DNA from: JAVBLU01 sp031553225 | Lineage (GTDB): Bacteria; Bacillota; Clostridia; Christensenellales; UBA1750 | Assembly: GCA_031553225.1 (NCBI GenBank) | Contig: JAVBLU010000010.1 | Location: forward strand, 1-64,000 | Direction of reading: 5' to 3' | DNA length: 64,000 nucleotides | Part shown: positions 8,254 through 16,903 of the stretch, in pieces | Position numbering within the stretch: the stretch's first letter is position 1 | Layout of the letters: the number at the start of each line of letters is the position of its first letter | Program-made: the position numbers and the translations under genes | Notes under the pieces: generated by a model | Database searches by the model: none | Told to the model about the DNA's origin: nothing | Seen by the model: only the letters and a program-made list of their open reading frames with translations

Positions 8254-9366
8254 ATGGCTGGCTCCGTGGGTCCCGTGGGTCCGATAGGTCCTATGGGACC
8301 CGCAGGTCCGACCGGCGCGACTGGCCGGGTAGGCCCTGCAGGCCCTCCTGGGGCGAACGGCCCCGCGGGAGCTCAAGGCGTAGAAGGACCGATGGGCCCG
8401 CAAGGCGAACCGGGCCCGCAAGGCGAACAAGGCCCGCAAGGCGAACAAGGCCCGCAAGGCGAACAAGGCCCGCAAGGCGAACAAGGCCCGCAAGGCGAAC
8501 CAGGCCCGCAGGGCGAACCAGGCCCGCAAGGCGAACAAGGCCCGCAAGGCGAACAAGGCCCGCAAGGCGAACCGGGCCCGCAAGGCGAACAAGGCCCGCA
8601 AGGCGAACCGGGCCCGCAAGGCGAACCGGGCCCGCAAGGTGCTGACGGACCGATGGGCCCGCAGGGGCTCGCAGGAGCACCGGGTCCGCAAGGTGCGACA
8701 GGGGCGACAGGCCCGCAGGGGCCCGCAGGAGCGGCAGGTCCGCAAGGCTCGGAAGGACCAATGGGCCCACAGGGACCCGCAGGAGTACCGGGCCCGCAAG
8801 GCGAGGACGGAGCGATAGGCCCGCAAGGGCCCGCAGGAGCGCAAGGTGCGAGTGGAGCAACTGGTCCCACAGGGCCTGTAGGGCCTGTCGGTCCGCAGGG
8901 CGTGCCGGGTCCTCAGGGAGAGCCGGGTCCTGTTCCACCGCCCAATTATGCCAGCATTTACTGCTCGCTCGATCTGCAGACTCATGTCTACTATGAAGAT
9001 GATCTGGTGTTGTTTGACAACATAGGTATTATGGCTGGTGATGCTATCAGCTTTACCCCGACCTCGACAGACATTTTCCTTGCCCCAAACCGCGTGTACT
9101 GCGCTGTTTTCGAGGGCGCCGTCAACACCCTGGACGCTCAGGCGGGGTCGTCGCTTAACCTGTTTCTGAATGGAAGCAACATACCCGGATCCGGCGCGGC
9201 CATCGACATAAACAGAGCCGTCGGTCGGGAGGGGGCAACCACCGTCTCAACCTCGGCGATTTTTGCCACGCCCTCGGGTGCAAGTAGTGTCTTTCACGTC
9301 CACTTTGGCCAGACCGATCCGACGAAGCTGATTGGCCCGATCATCAACATTTTTGCATTAGCATAG
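8254..9366 (+). CDS. Collagen-like triple-helix protein, BclA-like
   Basis: A 370-residue protein. Residues ~4-232 are uninterrupted Gly-X-Y triplets (many GPQGEQ/GPQGEP hexapeptides). A ~138-residue non-collagen domain follows (PNYASIYCSLDLQTHVYYED to IGPIINIFALA), resembling the C1q/TNF-like trimerisation domain of BclA-type exosporium glycoproteins. Such proteins form filaments on spores or cells. The start is doubtful: ATG 8254 directly follows an in-frame TAA, no good ribosome site is seen, and the N-terminal leader expected for surface attachment is missing. The recombinase ends 46 bp upstream, so the original 5' end may have been replaced by integration. Repeat copy number is likely variable. 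Confidence 0.88.
   Translation: MAGSVGPVGPIGPMGPAGPTGATGRVGPAGPPGANGPAGAQGVEGPMGPQGEPGPQGEQGPQGEQGPQGEQGPQGEQGPQGEPGPQGEPGPQGEQGPQGEQGPQGEPGPQGEQGPQGEPGPQGEPGPQGADGPMGPQGLAGAPGPQGATGATGPQGPAGAAGPQGSEGPMGPQGPAGVPGPQGEDGAIGPQGPAGAQGASGATGPTGPVGPVGPQGVPGPQGEPGPVPPPNYASIYCSLDLQTHVYYEDDLVLFDNIGIMAGDAISFTPTSTDIFLAPNRVYCAVFEGAVNTLDAQAGSSLNLFLNGSNIPGSGAAIDINRAVGREGATTVSTSAIFATPSGASSVFHVHFGQTDPTKLIGPIINIFALA
8395..8628 (+). repeat. Tandem 18-bp repeat, 13 units, in the collagen gene
   Basis: Thirteen near-identical copies of an 18-bp unit encode GPQGEQ or GPQGEP; copies differ mainly in the last codon (CAA, CCG or CCA). Slippage and recombination in such arrays commonly change filament length between strains. 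Confidence 0.95.
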
Positions 9367-9369
9367 CGC

Positions 9370-9416
9370 TTTAGGGCTGGGCTGCCAACGCCGGAGGGTT
9401 GGAGCCCAGCCTTAAA
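9370..9416 (+). terminator. Hairpin after the collagen-like gene
   Basis: A 14-bp stem with one G-T pair (arms TTTAGGGCTGGGCT and AGCCCAGCCTTAAA) encloses a smaller CCAAC/GTTGG stem. It starts 4 bp past the stop codon. No U-run follows, so it may be Rho-independent only in part. Confidence 0.6.
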
Positions 9417-9491
9417 ACATGTATGCAGGCATATCGATATAACAACAAGACGGGGTGTCACACGCACAAGATGCCCAGAACTGCGTTCCGA

Positions 9492-9520
9492 TTGCTTCCC
9501 ATCCCTTGGAGTGGTATATT
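9492..9520 (+). promoter_or_regulatory. Promoter upstream of sigI
   Basis: TTGCTT (9492-9497), a 17-bp spacer and TATATT (9515-9520) are placed 39 bp before the sigI start codon. Confidence 0.55.
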
Positions 9521-9558
9521 TTGGATGTAAGGGGCTGGACCTTGAGCTTGGTACTGCA

Positions 9559-10266
9559 ATGAACATCGAAGAGCGCATCGAACAGGCCAAATCGCTGGGG
9601 GAAAACAGCGAAGCGCTAGACGGCTTAATCCGCGATTACAAGCCGTTTATTTTCGCATGCGCCAGCGCCGCGGCAAAAACGAGCGTTTCCCAGAGCGACG
9701 CCATCGCCGGCGAGGCGATGCTGGCGTTCGTGGAGGCGGTGCACAAGTTTGACGCCGCCAAGGGCGCGTTCTTGCCCTATTGCAGGCTGACGATCCGGCA
9801 CCGGGTATACGACTTTCTTCGCGCTGCACGGCGGCAAGAAACAGCGGCCGTGTTGAGCGGTTCGCCGTATGAGGAGGACGACCCCGCACTGCGGGAGCAG
9901 TCCATCCGAGCGTTTCAAGTGCAAAACATCGAGGCGGATCTTCGGATGGAGATCGCGGCGTTCAACATCGAGATCGAATCGTTCGACATCAGCTATGACA
10001 GCCTCGTCTCCAGTTCGCCCAAAGCAAACAAGACGCGCAAGCAGTGCCTTGCCGCGGCACGCTGTACGGCCGGCGACCCGGGCGTCCTGCGAAAACTGCT
10101 GCGCACGCGTATGTTGCCGATAAAGGAAATATGCGAAAAGATTCGGCTCCCCTACAAAAGCGCGGAGCGGTATCGCAAGTATATAGTAGCTGTGGTCGTA
10201 ATCCTCGCGGGGGATTATCCGTATCTGCGGGAATACGTTCGGCCGAGAAAAAATGAGGATGACTAG
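9559..10266 (+). CDS. sigI: RNA polymerase sigma-I factor
   Basis: A 235-residue sigma-70-family protein of the SigI type. The N-terminal half carries region 2 (SDAIAGEAMLAFVEAVHKFD, FLPYCRLTIRHRVYDFLR), the core- and -10-binding part. The C-terminal half carries the SigI-specific DNA-binding domain (PIKEICEKIRLPYKSAERYR, YIVAVVVILAGDYPYLREYV). SigI factors answer heat or, in cellulolytic Clostridia, extracellular polysaccharide. The next gene begins right after the stop and encodes the RsgI-type anti-sigma factor, confirming the assignment. The start is uncertain: ATG 9559 has a weak ribosome site. Confidence 0.9.
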   Translation: MNIEERIEQAKSLGENSEALDGLIRDYKPFIFACASAAAKTSVSQSDAIAGEAMLAFVEAVHKFDAAKGAFLPYCRLTIRHRVYDFLRAARRQETAAVLSGSPYEEDDPALREQSIRAFQVQNIEADLRMEIAAFNIEIESFDISYDSLVSSSPKANKTRKQCLAAARCTAGDPGVLRKLLRTRMLPIKEICEKIRLPYKSAERYRKYIVAVVVILAGDYPYLREYVRPRKNEDD

Positions 10267-11295
10267 ATGAAATGCGTCGTGATGCGGATCGAGGGCGCGT
10301 TTGCTTACGTGCTCGCGTCGGATGGGAAATTCTTAGCGATACCCAATCGAGGCTACGCCCAAGGTCAGCGCCTGGACGAAGTGCCGCAGCGTCGGTCGGG
10401 CTTGCGGGCCGTTGCCTATGCTGTAGCCGCGGCTTTAGTAGCAGGCGTTTCCCTGAGCGCATATTTCACGCCCGTGCGGTTTTATAGCGTGGACATCAAC
10501 CCCAGCTTGGAGCTAAGCGCCAATGTCTTTCATGCTGTCGTGCAGGCGCGAGGCTTCAACGCCGAGGGCGAAGGTCTGTTGGCAGGCGTGCGATATGGCG
10601 GCGTATACGCCGGGCTACACAGAATTGCCGATCAGGCCGCCGCTGAAGGGTACTTGAGCGACGACGGCTGCGCGGTGTTCATCGGCGTTTCCGCGCGTTT
10701 CGGCGTCGCCGACGTGGACGCTGCCGCCGCTGCGTTTCGCTCCGCTCTGAACGCTGCTGACAGAACGAATATTAGTTCTGAACGAATACCCATAGAGCAG
10801 CGCGATGCCGCCGAAGCGCTAAACGTTTCCGCTGGGCGACTGTATCTCATCCGAAAGGCCGCGCCCCAGGAATCCGATCTCCCATCCGCGGTACGCCAAT
10901 ATGGAAGCGCGCCATTGGCGGGCTTGATTGATGCGGCGGGTGTCCATATTCTACCGAAAGAGGACGGTCCGGCCGGCGCCCCGGCGGATCTGCCGGGCGT
11001 CGCACCTGGCGAAGCCGGTCCAACGAACGATATACCATCGGGCGAAGATCCTCCGCAGAGCCTTACACCAGACAGCATGCCCACGCCAGACAAAACGGTT
11101 CCACCCGCGCACTCGTCCGCGCCTGTGATAACGCCCATGCCGGAAAAGTCTGCGTTGCCGGCCGCGACCTCCAAGCCGGCCGCGACCTCCAAGCCGGAAA
11201 AATCGCTGAAGCCTGAGAAAACCAATAAACCTGAAAAAACGAAAAACCCCAAGAAGACGGCCAGTCACGGAAGGTGGCAAACAGAAAAACCATAA
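10267..11295 (+). CDS. RsgI-like membrane anti-sigma factor
   Basis: A 342-residue protein starting directly after the sigI stop. The N-terminal ~35 residues (MKCVVMRIEGAFAYVLASDG) match the short cytoplasmic RsgI domain that holds SigI. One membrane segment follows at about 46-67 (AVAYAVAAALVAGVSLSAYF). The outside part begins with YSVDINPSLEL, the conserved RsgI motif, and ends in a Pro/Thr-rich tail with TSKP, LKPEK and NKPEK repeats. In the family, a signal outside triggers cleavage and frees SigI. The tail has no recognisable carbohydrate-binding domain, so the sensor input is open; the charged repeats may lie in the cell wall. Confidence 0.88.
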   Translation: MKCVVMRIEGAFAYVLASDGKFLAIPNRGYAQGQRLDEVPQRRSGLRAVAYAVAAALVAGVSLSAYFTPVRFYSVDINPSLELSANVFHAVVQARGFNAEGEGLLAGVRYGGVYAGLHRIADQAAAEGYLSDDGCAVFIGVSARFGVADVDAAAAAFRSALNAADRTNISSERIPIEQRDAAEALNVSAGRLYLIRKAAPQESDLPSAVRQYGSAPLAGLIDAAGVHILPKEDGPAGAPADLPGVAPGEAGPTNDIPSGEDPPQSLTPDSMPTPDKTVPPAHSSAPVITPMPEKSALPAATSKPAATSKPEKSLKPEKTNKPEKTKNPKKTASHGRWQTEKP

Positions 11296-11392
11296 AAGTA
11301 TAGCACACCCCCGGAAAAATCTGCTGCCGCAACGCACCATTATACCGAAGGCGTAACACGCGGGAGACCGTAGTTGAACGGGAGGTCTTGTG

Positions 11393-12130
11393 ATGAAAAG
11401 GTTCCTGACTCTTTTGCTGGTGATTGCCCTGGCGATGGCCAGCTTTGCACCGGTAGCGCATGCAAAGGACGCCAACGCACCTGGGCAGGCGAAGAAGACG
11501 CAGCAACCCCAAAGGACGCCGCCGGAACAGGGGAAAAAGGCGGATGCAGCGCCTTCCTCCACACCCTCGTCCGCTTCGGCAACCGCCGAAAAGCAGCTGG
11601 TCTTCGTTGAGTTGACCAAGGCGCAGGCCAAGGAATTCGTCGAGGCGAAGCCCACGAAGATTACCAGCAACGCGCAAAGCGAAAAGGAAAAAGCGACAGG
11701 CATCGCCTTCGCCTGGGTGAACAAGCAAAAGGACGACGGAAGGCTGACGGTGGATGCGAAATTCTTTGAGGAGAACAAGAGCGTCACGTTCGTGATCAAG
11801 GCGTCGAGCAGCTACTTCAGCGCTGTCATCACCGAGCCCGGTACGTATGCCGTGCCGCGGCCTGTCGTGAAAGGCAAGACGAAAAACATCAACTATGTGC
11901 TGCTGGGTAAGATCGAAAAGAAGGACGAGCTGTTCTTTACCGTGACGTTCGTCGGCTTCAGCAGCGCCGTGATCGCCACGTTGCAAGTCAGGAGCGGCAA
12001 AAAAATAGATGCGGCCAAGGCGCCGGTCGTGGCAAACACACAGGGCTGGCTCGTGGAATCCAGCGGCAACCCGTTCAGCCTGGATACGCCGATTACGGCC
12101 GATATTCGGCTGTATCCATGGGCGAAGTGA
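11393..12130 (+). CDS. Secreted protein of unknown function
   Basis: A 245-residue protein with a clear signal peptide (MKRFLTLLLVIALAMASFAP, cleavage after AHA). A disordered linker rich in Lys, Pro, Gln and Ser runs to about residue 62. A ~180-residue domain of alternating beta-strand character follows (KSVTFVIKASSSYFSAVITE, NINYVLLGKIEKKDELFFTV). I do not recognise the fold. ATG 11393 follows GGGAGG by 7 bases; GTG 11390 is the alternative. It follows rsgI by 97 bp on the same strand and could be a SigI-regulated export, by position only. A strong terminator ends the unit. Confidence 0.8.
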   Translation: MKRFLTLLLVIALAMASFAPVAHAKDANAPGQAKKTQQPQRTPPEQGKKADAAPSSTPSSASATAEKQLVFVELTKAQAKEFVEAKPTKITSNAQSEKEKATGIAFAWVNKQKDDGRLTVDAKFFEENKSVTFVIKASSSYFSAVITEPGTYAVPRPVVKGKTKNINYVLLGKIEKKDELFFTVTFVGFSSAVIATLQVRSGKKIDAAKAPVVANTQGWLVESSGNPFSLDTPITADIRLYPWAK

Positions 12131-12232
12131 GGCGAAACATGCGCCGGCATGCAGGCGGAAGCGTCCCGCCACACCAGCCTGGCACGCCGATCGGCGGTAT
12201 GGGCATCGCACATATGGCTCCGCATAATGCAG

Positions 12233-12261
12233 AAAAAGCGGCCGATCTCGGCCGCTTTTTT
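12233..12261 (+). terminator. Rho-independent terminator after the sigI cluster
   Basis: An 11-bp stem (AAAAAGCGGCC and GGCCGCTTTTT) with a 6-base loop ends in a run of six T. The rest of the 361-bp gap 12131-12491 holds only the next promoter. Confidence 0.9.
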
Positions 12262-12346
12262 GTCGTGTGCGCGGCGTATTGCACAAGCGCCGGGAACCGG
12301 GAAGCGCTCCGCGGCATCATGCTGCACATGGGTTGTTGTTCTTTGT

Positions 12347-12375
12347 TTGTTTTAGAGGCGGTTTCGGTGTATAAT
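12347..12375 (+). promoter_or_regulatory. Sigma-A promoter of the zinc-ribbon gene
   Basis: TTGTTT (12347-12352), a 17-bp spacer and a perfect TATAAT (12370-12375). The leader to the start codon is about 110 bp, long enough for regulation, but I see no riboswitch. Confidence 0.75.
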
Positions 12376-12491
12376 GCAACCATCTGTGGTGAGGGAAAGA
12401 TATACCTATGTTAACAACATGATACTACGAGCTGTTCGGTCACCCCGCTGCGGCCTGTAAAACCCGGGATAAGTAAGGAGACGACGAGCAT

Positions 12492-12716
12492 ATGAACTGC
12501 CCGCGCTGCGGCTCCACAAACGTGCAAGCGAACGCCGTGAATATCGTAAAGACGAAGCACCGCGGGTGCCTTGGCTGGGCGGGGTGGATCCTCCTTGCCG
12601 TTGTCACCTGCGGCTTGATCCTCATCATTCCGGCGATTACGAACTCCAGGACCAAGAACAAAGTGCAAACCATGGCCGTTTGCCAGAGCTGCGGGAAGCG
12701 ATGGCGCGTGGGGTAA
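12492..12716 (+). CDS. Small zinc-ribbon membrane protein
   Basis: A 74-residue protein. Two Cys pairs, NCPRCGS at residues 2-8 and VCQSCGKRW near the end, can form one four-cysteine zinc ribbon. Between them is a hydrophobic segment (CLGWAGWILLAVVTCGLILI) long enough to cross or dip into the membrane. TAAGGAG lies 11 bases before ATG 12492, and a strong promoter precedes it. Similar short proteins are common in Firmicutes and phages; no function is established that I know of. It appears to be transcribed alone. Confidence 0.8.
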   Translation: MNCPRCGSTNVQANAVNIVKTKHRGCLGWAGWILLAVVTCGLILIIPAITNSRTKNKVQTMAVCQSCGKRWRVG

Positions 12717-13425
12717 CGGTTTTGGTTGTACAAAGCAATCGGTACGCGCGGGAACGTGAAGGCCTGTATCGACGAGACCTTTCGGAAAAGTCTGACGAGA
12801 ACCTCCGCAACATCCGGACGGCTCTTGCCGTGATCCATGCGTGCGCCCGTAACTCCGGCGTACGGACGCAGTGCCCAGGCGGGCCGGGATCCTCGAGTGT
12901 GCAAGGTGGGGGAGAGACACATTCTATGGCCCGGCGGCATGCTTGTTCACATGGGTTTCGGTGCACCGGTACGGGCGCGGTCAGCGCTGGCGCGGCTCCG
13001 CACCCTCGCTTGGCGCCATCAACGCGCGTTTTTCCTTCTCAGCAGGCGTACTGAATTGCGGTACGGGCAAACAGCATAATACTGCTTACAAATCTGAAGA
13101 CCCGCCCGCCCTGCCCTGAGACATGTCTCTGGGGACTTAAATTCCCGTGAGAACTGAGATTGTCCGCCCTGTTGAAGAAGCGTCACGAAGCAAAGACCGG
13201 GGAAGCTGCCATTCGAGGGCATGGCTCCATGCCAATAATAATGATAAGCCCTGTGCCAGTCGCGATTGATGTGATAATATGGTAGCATAATGACAAAGGA
13301 TGCGCAGCTTGTTGTGACGCTTAAAATTTGATCCTAATCATAGTTGCTGTCGGGCTTCCAGGATTTTGTAGTTTTTCCCGCGGGCGCATGACGAGCGATT
13401 TCGGTTTACAGAAGGGGTGGCTCTT
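12717..13425. other. 709-bp stretch without a supported gene
   Basis: Open frames occur on both strands but none has a ribosome site, a recognisable motif or consistent coding character. I see a 12-bp palindrome (GAGACATGTCTC, 13118-13129) and an AT-rich stretch around 13266-13295 that may hold the promoter of the FIST gene. Confidence 0.6.
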
Positions 13426-14583
13426 ATGGTAAAAATGTACACAGCTCGCACATCAGAAATCGACGAAATCGACGAGGCTATCAGCGAAATCAAAAGCCAG
13501 ATCGATTTTTCGGCTCTTAAAAAAAACTCTGGCGGACTGATTTTTTGCCACATCGATTTCATCGACAGCGGAGTCGTAGAAGCCCTATGTAGGGCATTGC
13601 CCTTCGATGTCATCGGAATGACCTCTATGGCAAGTGCGGACGGGCAAGGCTACAGCCTCTTTGACCTTACCCTTACCGTGCTTACCAGCGACGAGGTAAC
13701 CTTTCAGGCCGGCATGACCGATGGCATCAATCACGATAATTATGCGGATGAAATTGATCGACTGTATCATGACGTCCGCGGCAAGGCGGGGAACGACCCT
13801 GCGATGATCTTTACCTTTATGCCGTATATTCGGGATGTATCCGGCTATGAGGTGGTCGCCGCGATGGATAAATCCTGCCAGGGCATCCCTATGTGGGGTT
13901 CGATCACGAACAACATCGATTTTAATTATGAAACCGTGCAAACGATATGCAACGGCAAATGCGAGTCGGCGGGCGTGGCGATGATGTTTCTGAATGGCCC
14001 AGTTGAGCCAAAATTCATCGTTTCTTCCAGTCCCGAGCGCAATATTTCCAATAACCGCGCCATGATCACCAAGAGCGACGGAGCGGTTTTGCGCGAGGTC
14101 AACGATTTGCCCATACTGAAATATCTCGCGAACATCGGGTTGGTGATTACCAAGGATAATATTACCACAACTCCGCTGATGGTTTATTACAGCGATGCAA
14201 CGGAACCTGTGGCGCTGGGTTTTTACACGCTGTTCGAGGATGGTTCCGTCCTGACCGGTGGTGAAATGCCGGTAGGCACCTCGTTTGCTGTGGGCAATAT
14301 TGATGCCCAAGGTATTTTTGAATCTGCCGAGGCCGGAATTGAGCAGATTCTGCGGCATAAAGACCGGCAAGCCACCCTGCTTTTGCCGTGCGTGACGCGC
14401 TATATCATGCTTGCGCCGGATCAAGAGAGCGAGCTGCTGCTGATTAAGGAAAAACTGACGGATAGCGAGCATCCCTTCATGATGGGGTATTCGGGCGGTG
14501 AGATCTGTCCGATGCTCGGTCAAGACGGAAAGCTGCACAACCGCTTTCACAACTATACTTTTTGCGCTTGCGTTCTGGTTTAA
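13426..14583 (+). CDS. FIST domain sensor protein
   Basis: A 385-residue protein with the two-part FIST plan. The FIST_N half contains LIFCHIDFIDSGVVEAL, DVIGMTSMASADG and GIPMWGSITNNID. The FIST_C half has VVDL-like strands and ends MMGYSGGEICPMLGQDGKLH then FHNYTFCACVLV, the usual FIST terminus. FIST domains are thought to bind small ligands such as amino acids and to feed signalling proteins. ATG 13426 follows GAAGGGG by 8 bases; a GTG 9 bases upstream overlaps that site. The hybrid kinase begins 27 bp downstream, so the two likely form a ligand-sensor/kinase pair. Confidence 0.92.
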   Translation: MVKMYTARTSEIDEIDEAISEIKSQIDFSALKKNSGGLIFCHIDFIDSGVVEALCRALPFDVIGMTSMASADGQGYSLFDLTLTVLTSDEVTFQAGMTDGINHDNYADEIDRLYHDVRGKAGNDPAMIFTFMPYIRDVSGYEVVAAMDKSCQGIPMWGSITNNIDFNYETVQTICNGKCESAGVAMMFLNGPVEPKFIVSSSPERNISNNRAMITKSDGAVLREVNDLPILKYLANIGLVITKDNITTTPLMVYYSDATEPVALGFYTLFEDGSVLTGGEMPVGTSFAVGNIDAQGIFESAEAGIEQILRHKDRQATLLLPCVTRYIMLAPDQESELLLIKEKLTDSEHPFMMGYSGGEICPMLGQDGKLHNRFHNYTFCACVLV

Positions 14584-14610
14584 AACAGCAAGTATCTTCA
14601 TGAAAGAAGG

Positions 14611-16737
14611 TTGAGCGAAACGGATTCAGGCAAAAAAAATGAAGAGAATTCTATAGAGCGTAAGCTGATCCAGCTTGAGCGTGAAAACCGTAAGCTCAAC
14701 CGTGAAATTGCTCATCTTAAAAATGCCATTGCGCAGGAAAAGACCGCTTATACGACGGTTCTGAATCAGCAAAAGGCCAGCACCTTTATACAACGGGAGA
14801 GAGAACGCTATCTGGCGCTTTTGCTTGCCAATTCACCCAGTATCATTTTGTTCTTGGGTCAAACACAGCGCGTGGAATTCTGTACGGAGTATTTCATTGC
14901 AAAGGCAGGCTTTCAGGGTTCCGAGGGTGTTTTGGGGCATACATTGACGGAGGTGCTCTCACCTTTTCTTGACAGTGCGTCACAAGCGAAACTGCTGGAG
15001 CAGAGCGACAACGTCATTCAAACGAATGCGCCCATTTCCTTCGATATGACGTTTCACTTTCATCAAGACAGCGCGGCGGAAGATTTTGCGGGATTGCTGG
15101 TTCCGATGAAAGACGAGCAGCAGAAGAGCAATGGAATCATGCTGCTGTTTCACGACATAACCGACCTGAAGCGCTCGCGCGAGGAAGCGTTGTCAGCCAG
15201 CAAGGCGAAGAGCGATTTTCTTTCCAATATGAGCCACGAGATTCGAACGCCTATGAACGCGATCATCGGCATGACCTCCATCGGCAAGTCCGCGGTCGAC
15301 ATAGAAAGAAAGGACTACTGCTTTACAAGAATTGAAGGGGCCTCTCACCATCTGCTGGGCGTCATCAACGATATTCTGGATATGTCGAAAATTGAAGCCA
15401 ACAAATTTGAGCTTTCGCCCATAGAGTATGATTTTGAGAGCATGCTGCGGCGCGTGGTCAACGTCATCAATTTCCGCTTGGATGAAAAGCTTCAGAAGTT
15501 CACGATACATATCGACAGCGCCATTCCGAAAACGATCATCGGGGATGATCAGCGGTTGGCCCAGGTCATCACCAATCTTGTCGGGAACGCGATAAAATTT
15601 ACGCCCAACAACGGCTCGATTAGCTTGGCCGCGCGCTTGCTGCGCGAGGAAAGCGATGTGTGTACGATACAGATTGAAGTAGCCGACACGGGGATAGGTA
15701 TTAGCCCGGAACAACAGGCGGGCTTGTTCAAATCCTTTCAGCAGGCGGAGAGCAGTACGACGCGGAAATTTGGGGGTACGGGCCTGGGCCTTGCCATTTC
15801 CAAGCGCATAATTGAAATGATGGGCGGCGAAATATGGATTGAGTCCGAACTGGGGAAAGGCTCCACCTTCGCCTTTATCATTCAAGCCAGGAGAGGCATA
15901 AGAAAAAGCGCCAACGCTTACCCGCAAGTGCACTGGAGCGATCTGCGCATCCTCGCGGTAGACGACGATCCGGATGTGTTAACACATTTTCAGGGAATCC
16001 TTCGCGGCCTTGGCGCACGCTGCGACACGGCGACAAGCGGCGATGACGCGCTTGCTCTTGTCGAGCGCAGCGGCGGTTATCATATCTATTTTGTGGACTG
16101 GAAGATGCCGGGGATGGACGGCCTACAGCTGACGCGCGCGCTAAAAACAAAAAAAGCTGATGTAAGCAGCGTCGTTGTTATCTTTTCATCTGCCGAGTGG
16201 AATGAAATAGAGGGAAACGCAAAAGAGGCCGGCGTTGATAAGTTTTTATCAAAACCGCTTTTCCCATCCGCCATCGCGGATGTCATTTCTGAGATTGTCG
16301 GCGTCAAACGGCAGCAGGTAGTGTCTGGACAAGAGGATACGACTGTTAACTTTGCGGGAAGCCGTGTCCTGTTGGCCGAGGATGTAGAGATCAATCGAGA
16401 AATTGTTCTTGCACTGCTAGAACCGACGCATTTGCAAATCGATTGCGCGGAAAACGGTACCGAAGCTGTCCGTTTGTTTATGGAAGCGCCGCAGAGGTAC
16501 AACATGATTTTCATGGATGTGCAGATGCCGGAGATGGACGGGTATGAAGCGACGCGGCGTATTCGCTCGCTCGATATTTCCAATGCCGGTACAATACCGA
16601 TCATTGCCATGACCGCCAATGTGTTTAAGGAGGATGTGGAAAGGTGTCTGGAGGCCGGCATGAACGATCATGTTGGGAAGCCGCTGAACTTCGATGACGT
16701 TTTGGAAATCCTGAACCAGTATTTATCCGGGAAATAG
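14611..16737 (+). CDS. Hybrid histidine kinase with PAS and two receiver domains
   Basis: A 708-residue cytoplasmic kinase. It has an N-terminal coiled coil (~12-65), a PAS-like domain (~68-190), HisKA with phosphoacceptor His209 (FLSNMSHEIRTPMNAIIG), HATPase_c (DQRLAQVITNLVGNAIKF, FGGTGLGLAISKRI), a first receiver (ILAVDDDPD, FVDWKMPGMDG) and a second receiver (VLLAEDVEINREIV, MDVQMPEMDG). No membrane segment or DNA-binding domain is seen, so output goes to a partner. The FIST protein upstream probably supplies the signal. The start is unusual: the only usable codon near the 5' end is TTG 14611, directly abutting AGAAGG, and no in-frame ATG occurs before residue 145 or so. Confidence 0.93.
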   Translation: MSETDSGKKNEENSIERKLIQLERENRKLNREIAHLKNAIAQEKTAYTTVLNQQKASTFIQRERERYLALLLANSPSIILFLGQTQRVEFCTEYFIAKAGFQGSEGVLGHTLTEVLSPFLDSASQAKLLEQSDNVIQTNAPISFDMTFHFHQDSAAEDFAGLLVPMKDEQQKSNGIMLLFHDITDLKRSREEALSASKAKSDFLSNMSHEIRTPMNAIIGMTSIGKSAVDIERKDYCFTRIEGASHHLLGVINDILDMSKIEANKFELSPIEYDFESMLRRVVNVINFRLDEKLQKFTIHIDSAIPKTIIGDDQRLAQVITNLVGNAIKFTPNNGSISLAARLLREESDVCTIQIEVADTGIGISPEQQAGLFKSFQQAESSTTRKFGGTGLGLAISKRIIEMMGGEIWIESELGKGSTFAFIIQARRGIRKSANAYPQVHWSDLRILAVDDDPDVLTHFQGILRGLGARCDTATSGDDALALVERSGGYHIYFVDWKMPGMDGLQLTRALKTKKADVSSVVVIFSSAEWNEIEGNAKEAGVDKFLSKPLFPSAIADVISEIVGVKRQQVVSGQEDTTVNFAGSRVLLAEDVEINREIVLALLEPTHLQIDCAENGTEAVRLFMEAPQRYNMIFMDVQMPEMDGYEATRRIRSLDISNAGTIPIIAMTANVFKEDVERCLEAGMNDHVGKPLNFDDVLEILNQYLSGK

Positions 16738-16903
16738 GACTTGAGCCAAGCAGCGATCGCTAGGCTATAAACCGTGCACACCTTCAACACGTACTACAAG
16801 GGAAGTAGGTGTTTGAGACGTCCGGATAGCCCGTGAATTCTTTTTATGTGCAGGATGCATCGTTTGATCCAGCGATTTGTTTGTGCTCTCTTGCCCCTGG
16901 TAG

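Noticed and set aside
8395..8628. CRISPR array
   Set aside because: The repeats are contiguous with no unique spacers and encode Gly-X-Y in frame.
8373..8870. Minus-strand CGP-repeat protein opposite the collagen gene
   Set aside because: Direct consequence of the 18-bp repeat read backwards; no start signals.
12440..13288. Several frames of 60-170 codons around the zinc-ribbon gene and the gap after it
   Set aside because: No ribosome sites, no recognisable motifs, and compositions rich in Arg/Cys/Pro typical of shadows.
14581..14610. FIST and kinase as one gene with a nonsense mutation
   Set aside because: The FIST part ends with the normal FIST_C terminus, so two adjacent genes are simpler; kept only as a low-interest observation.
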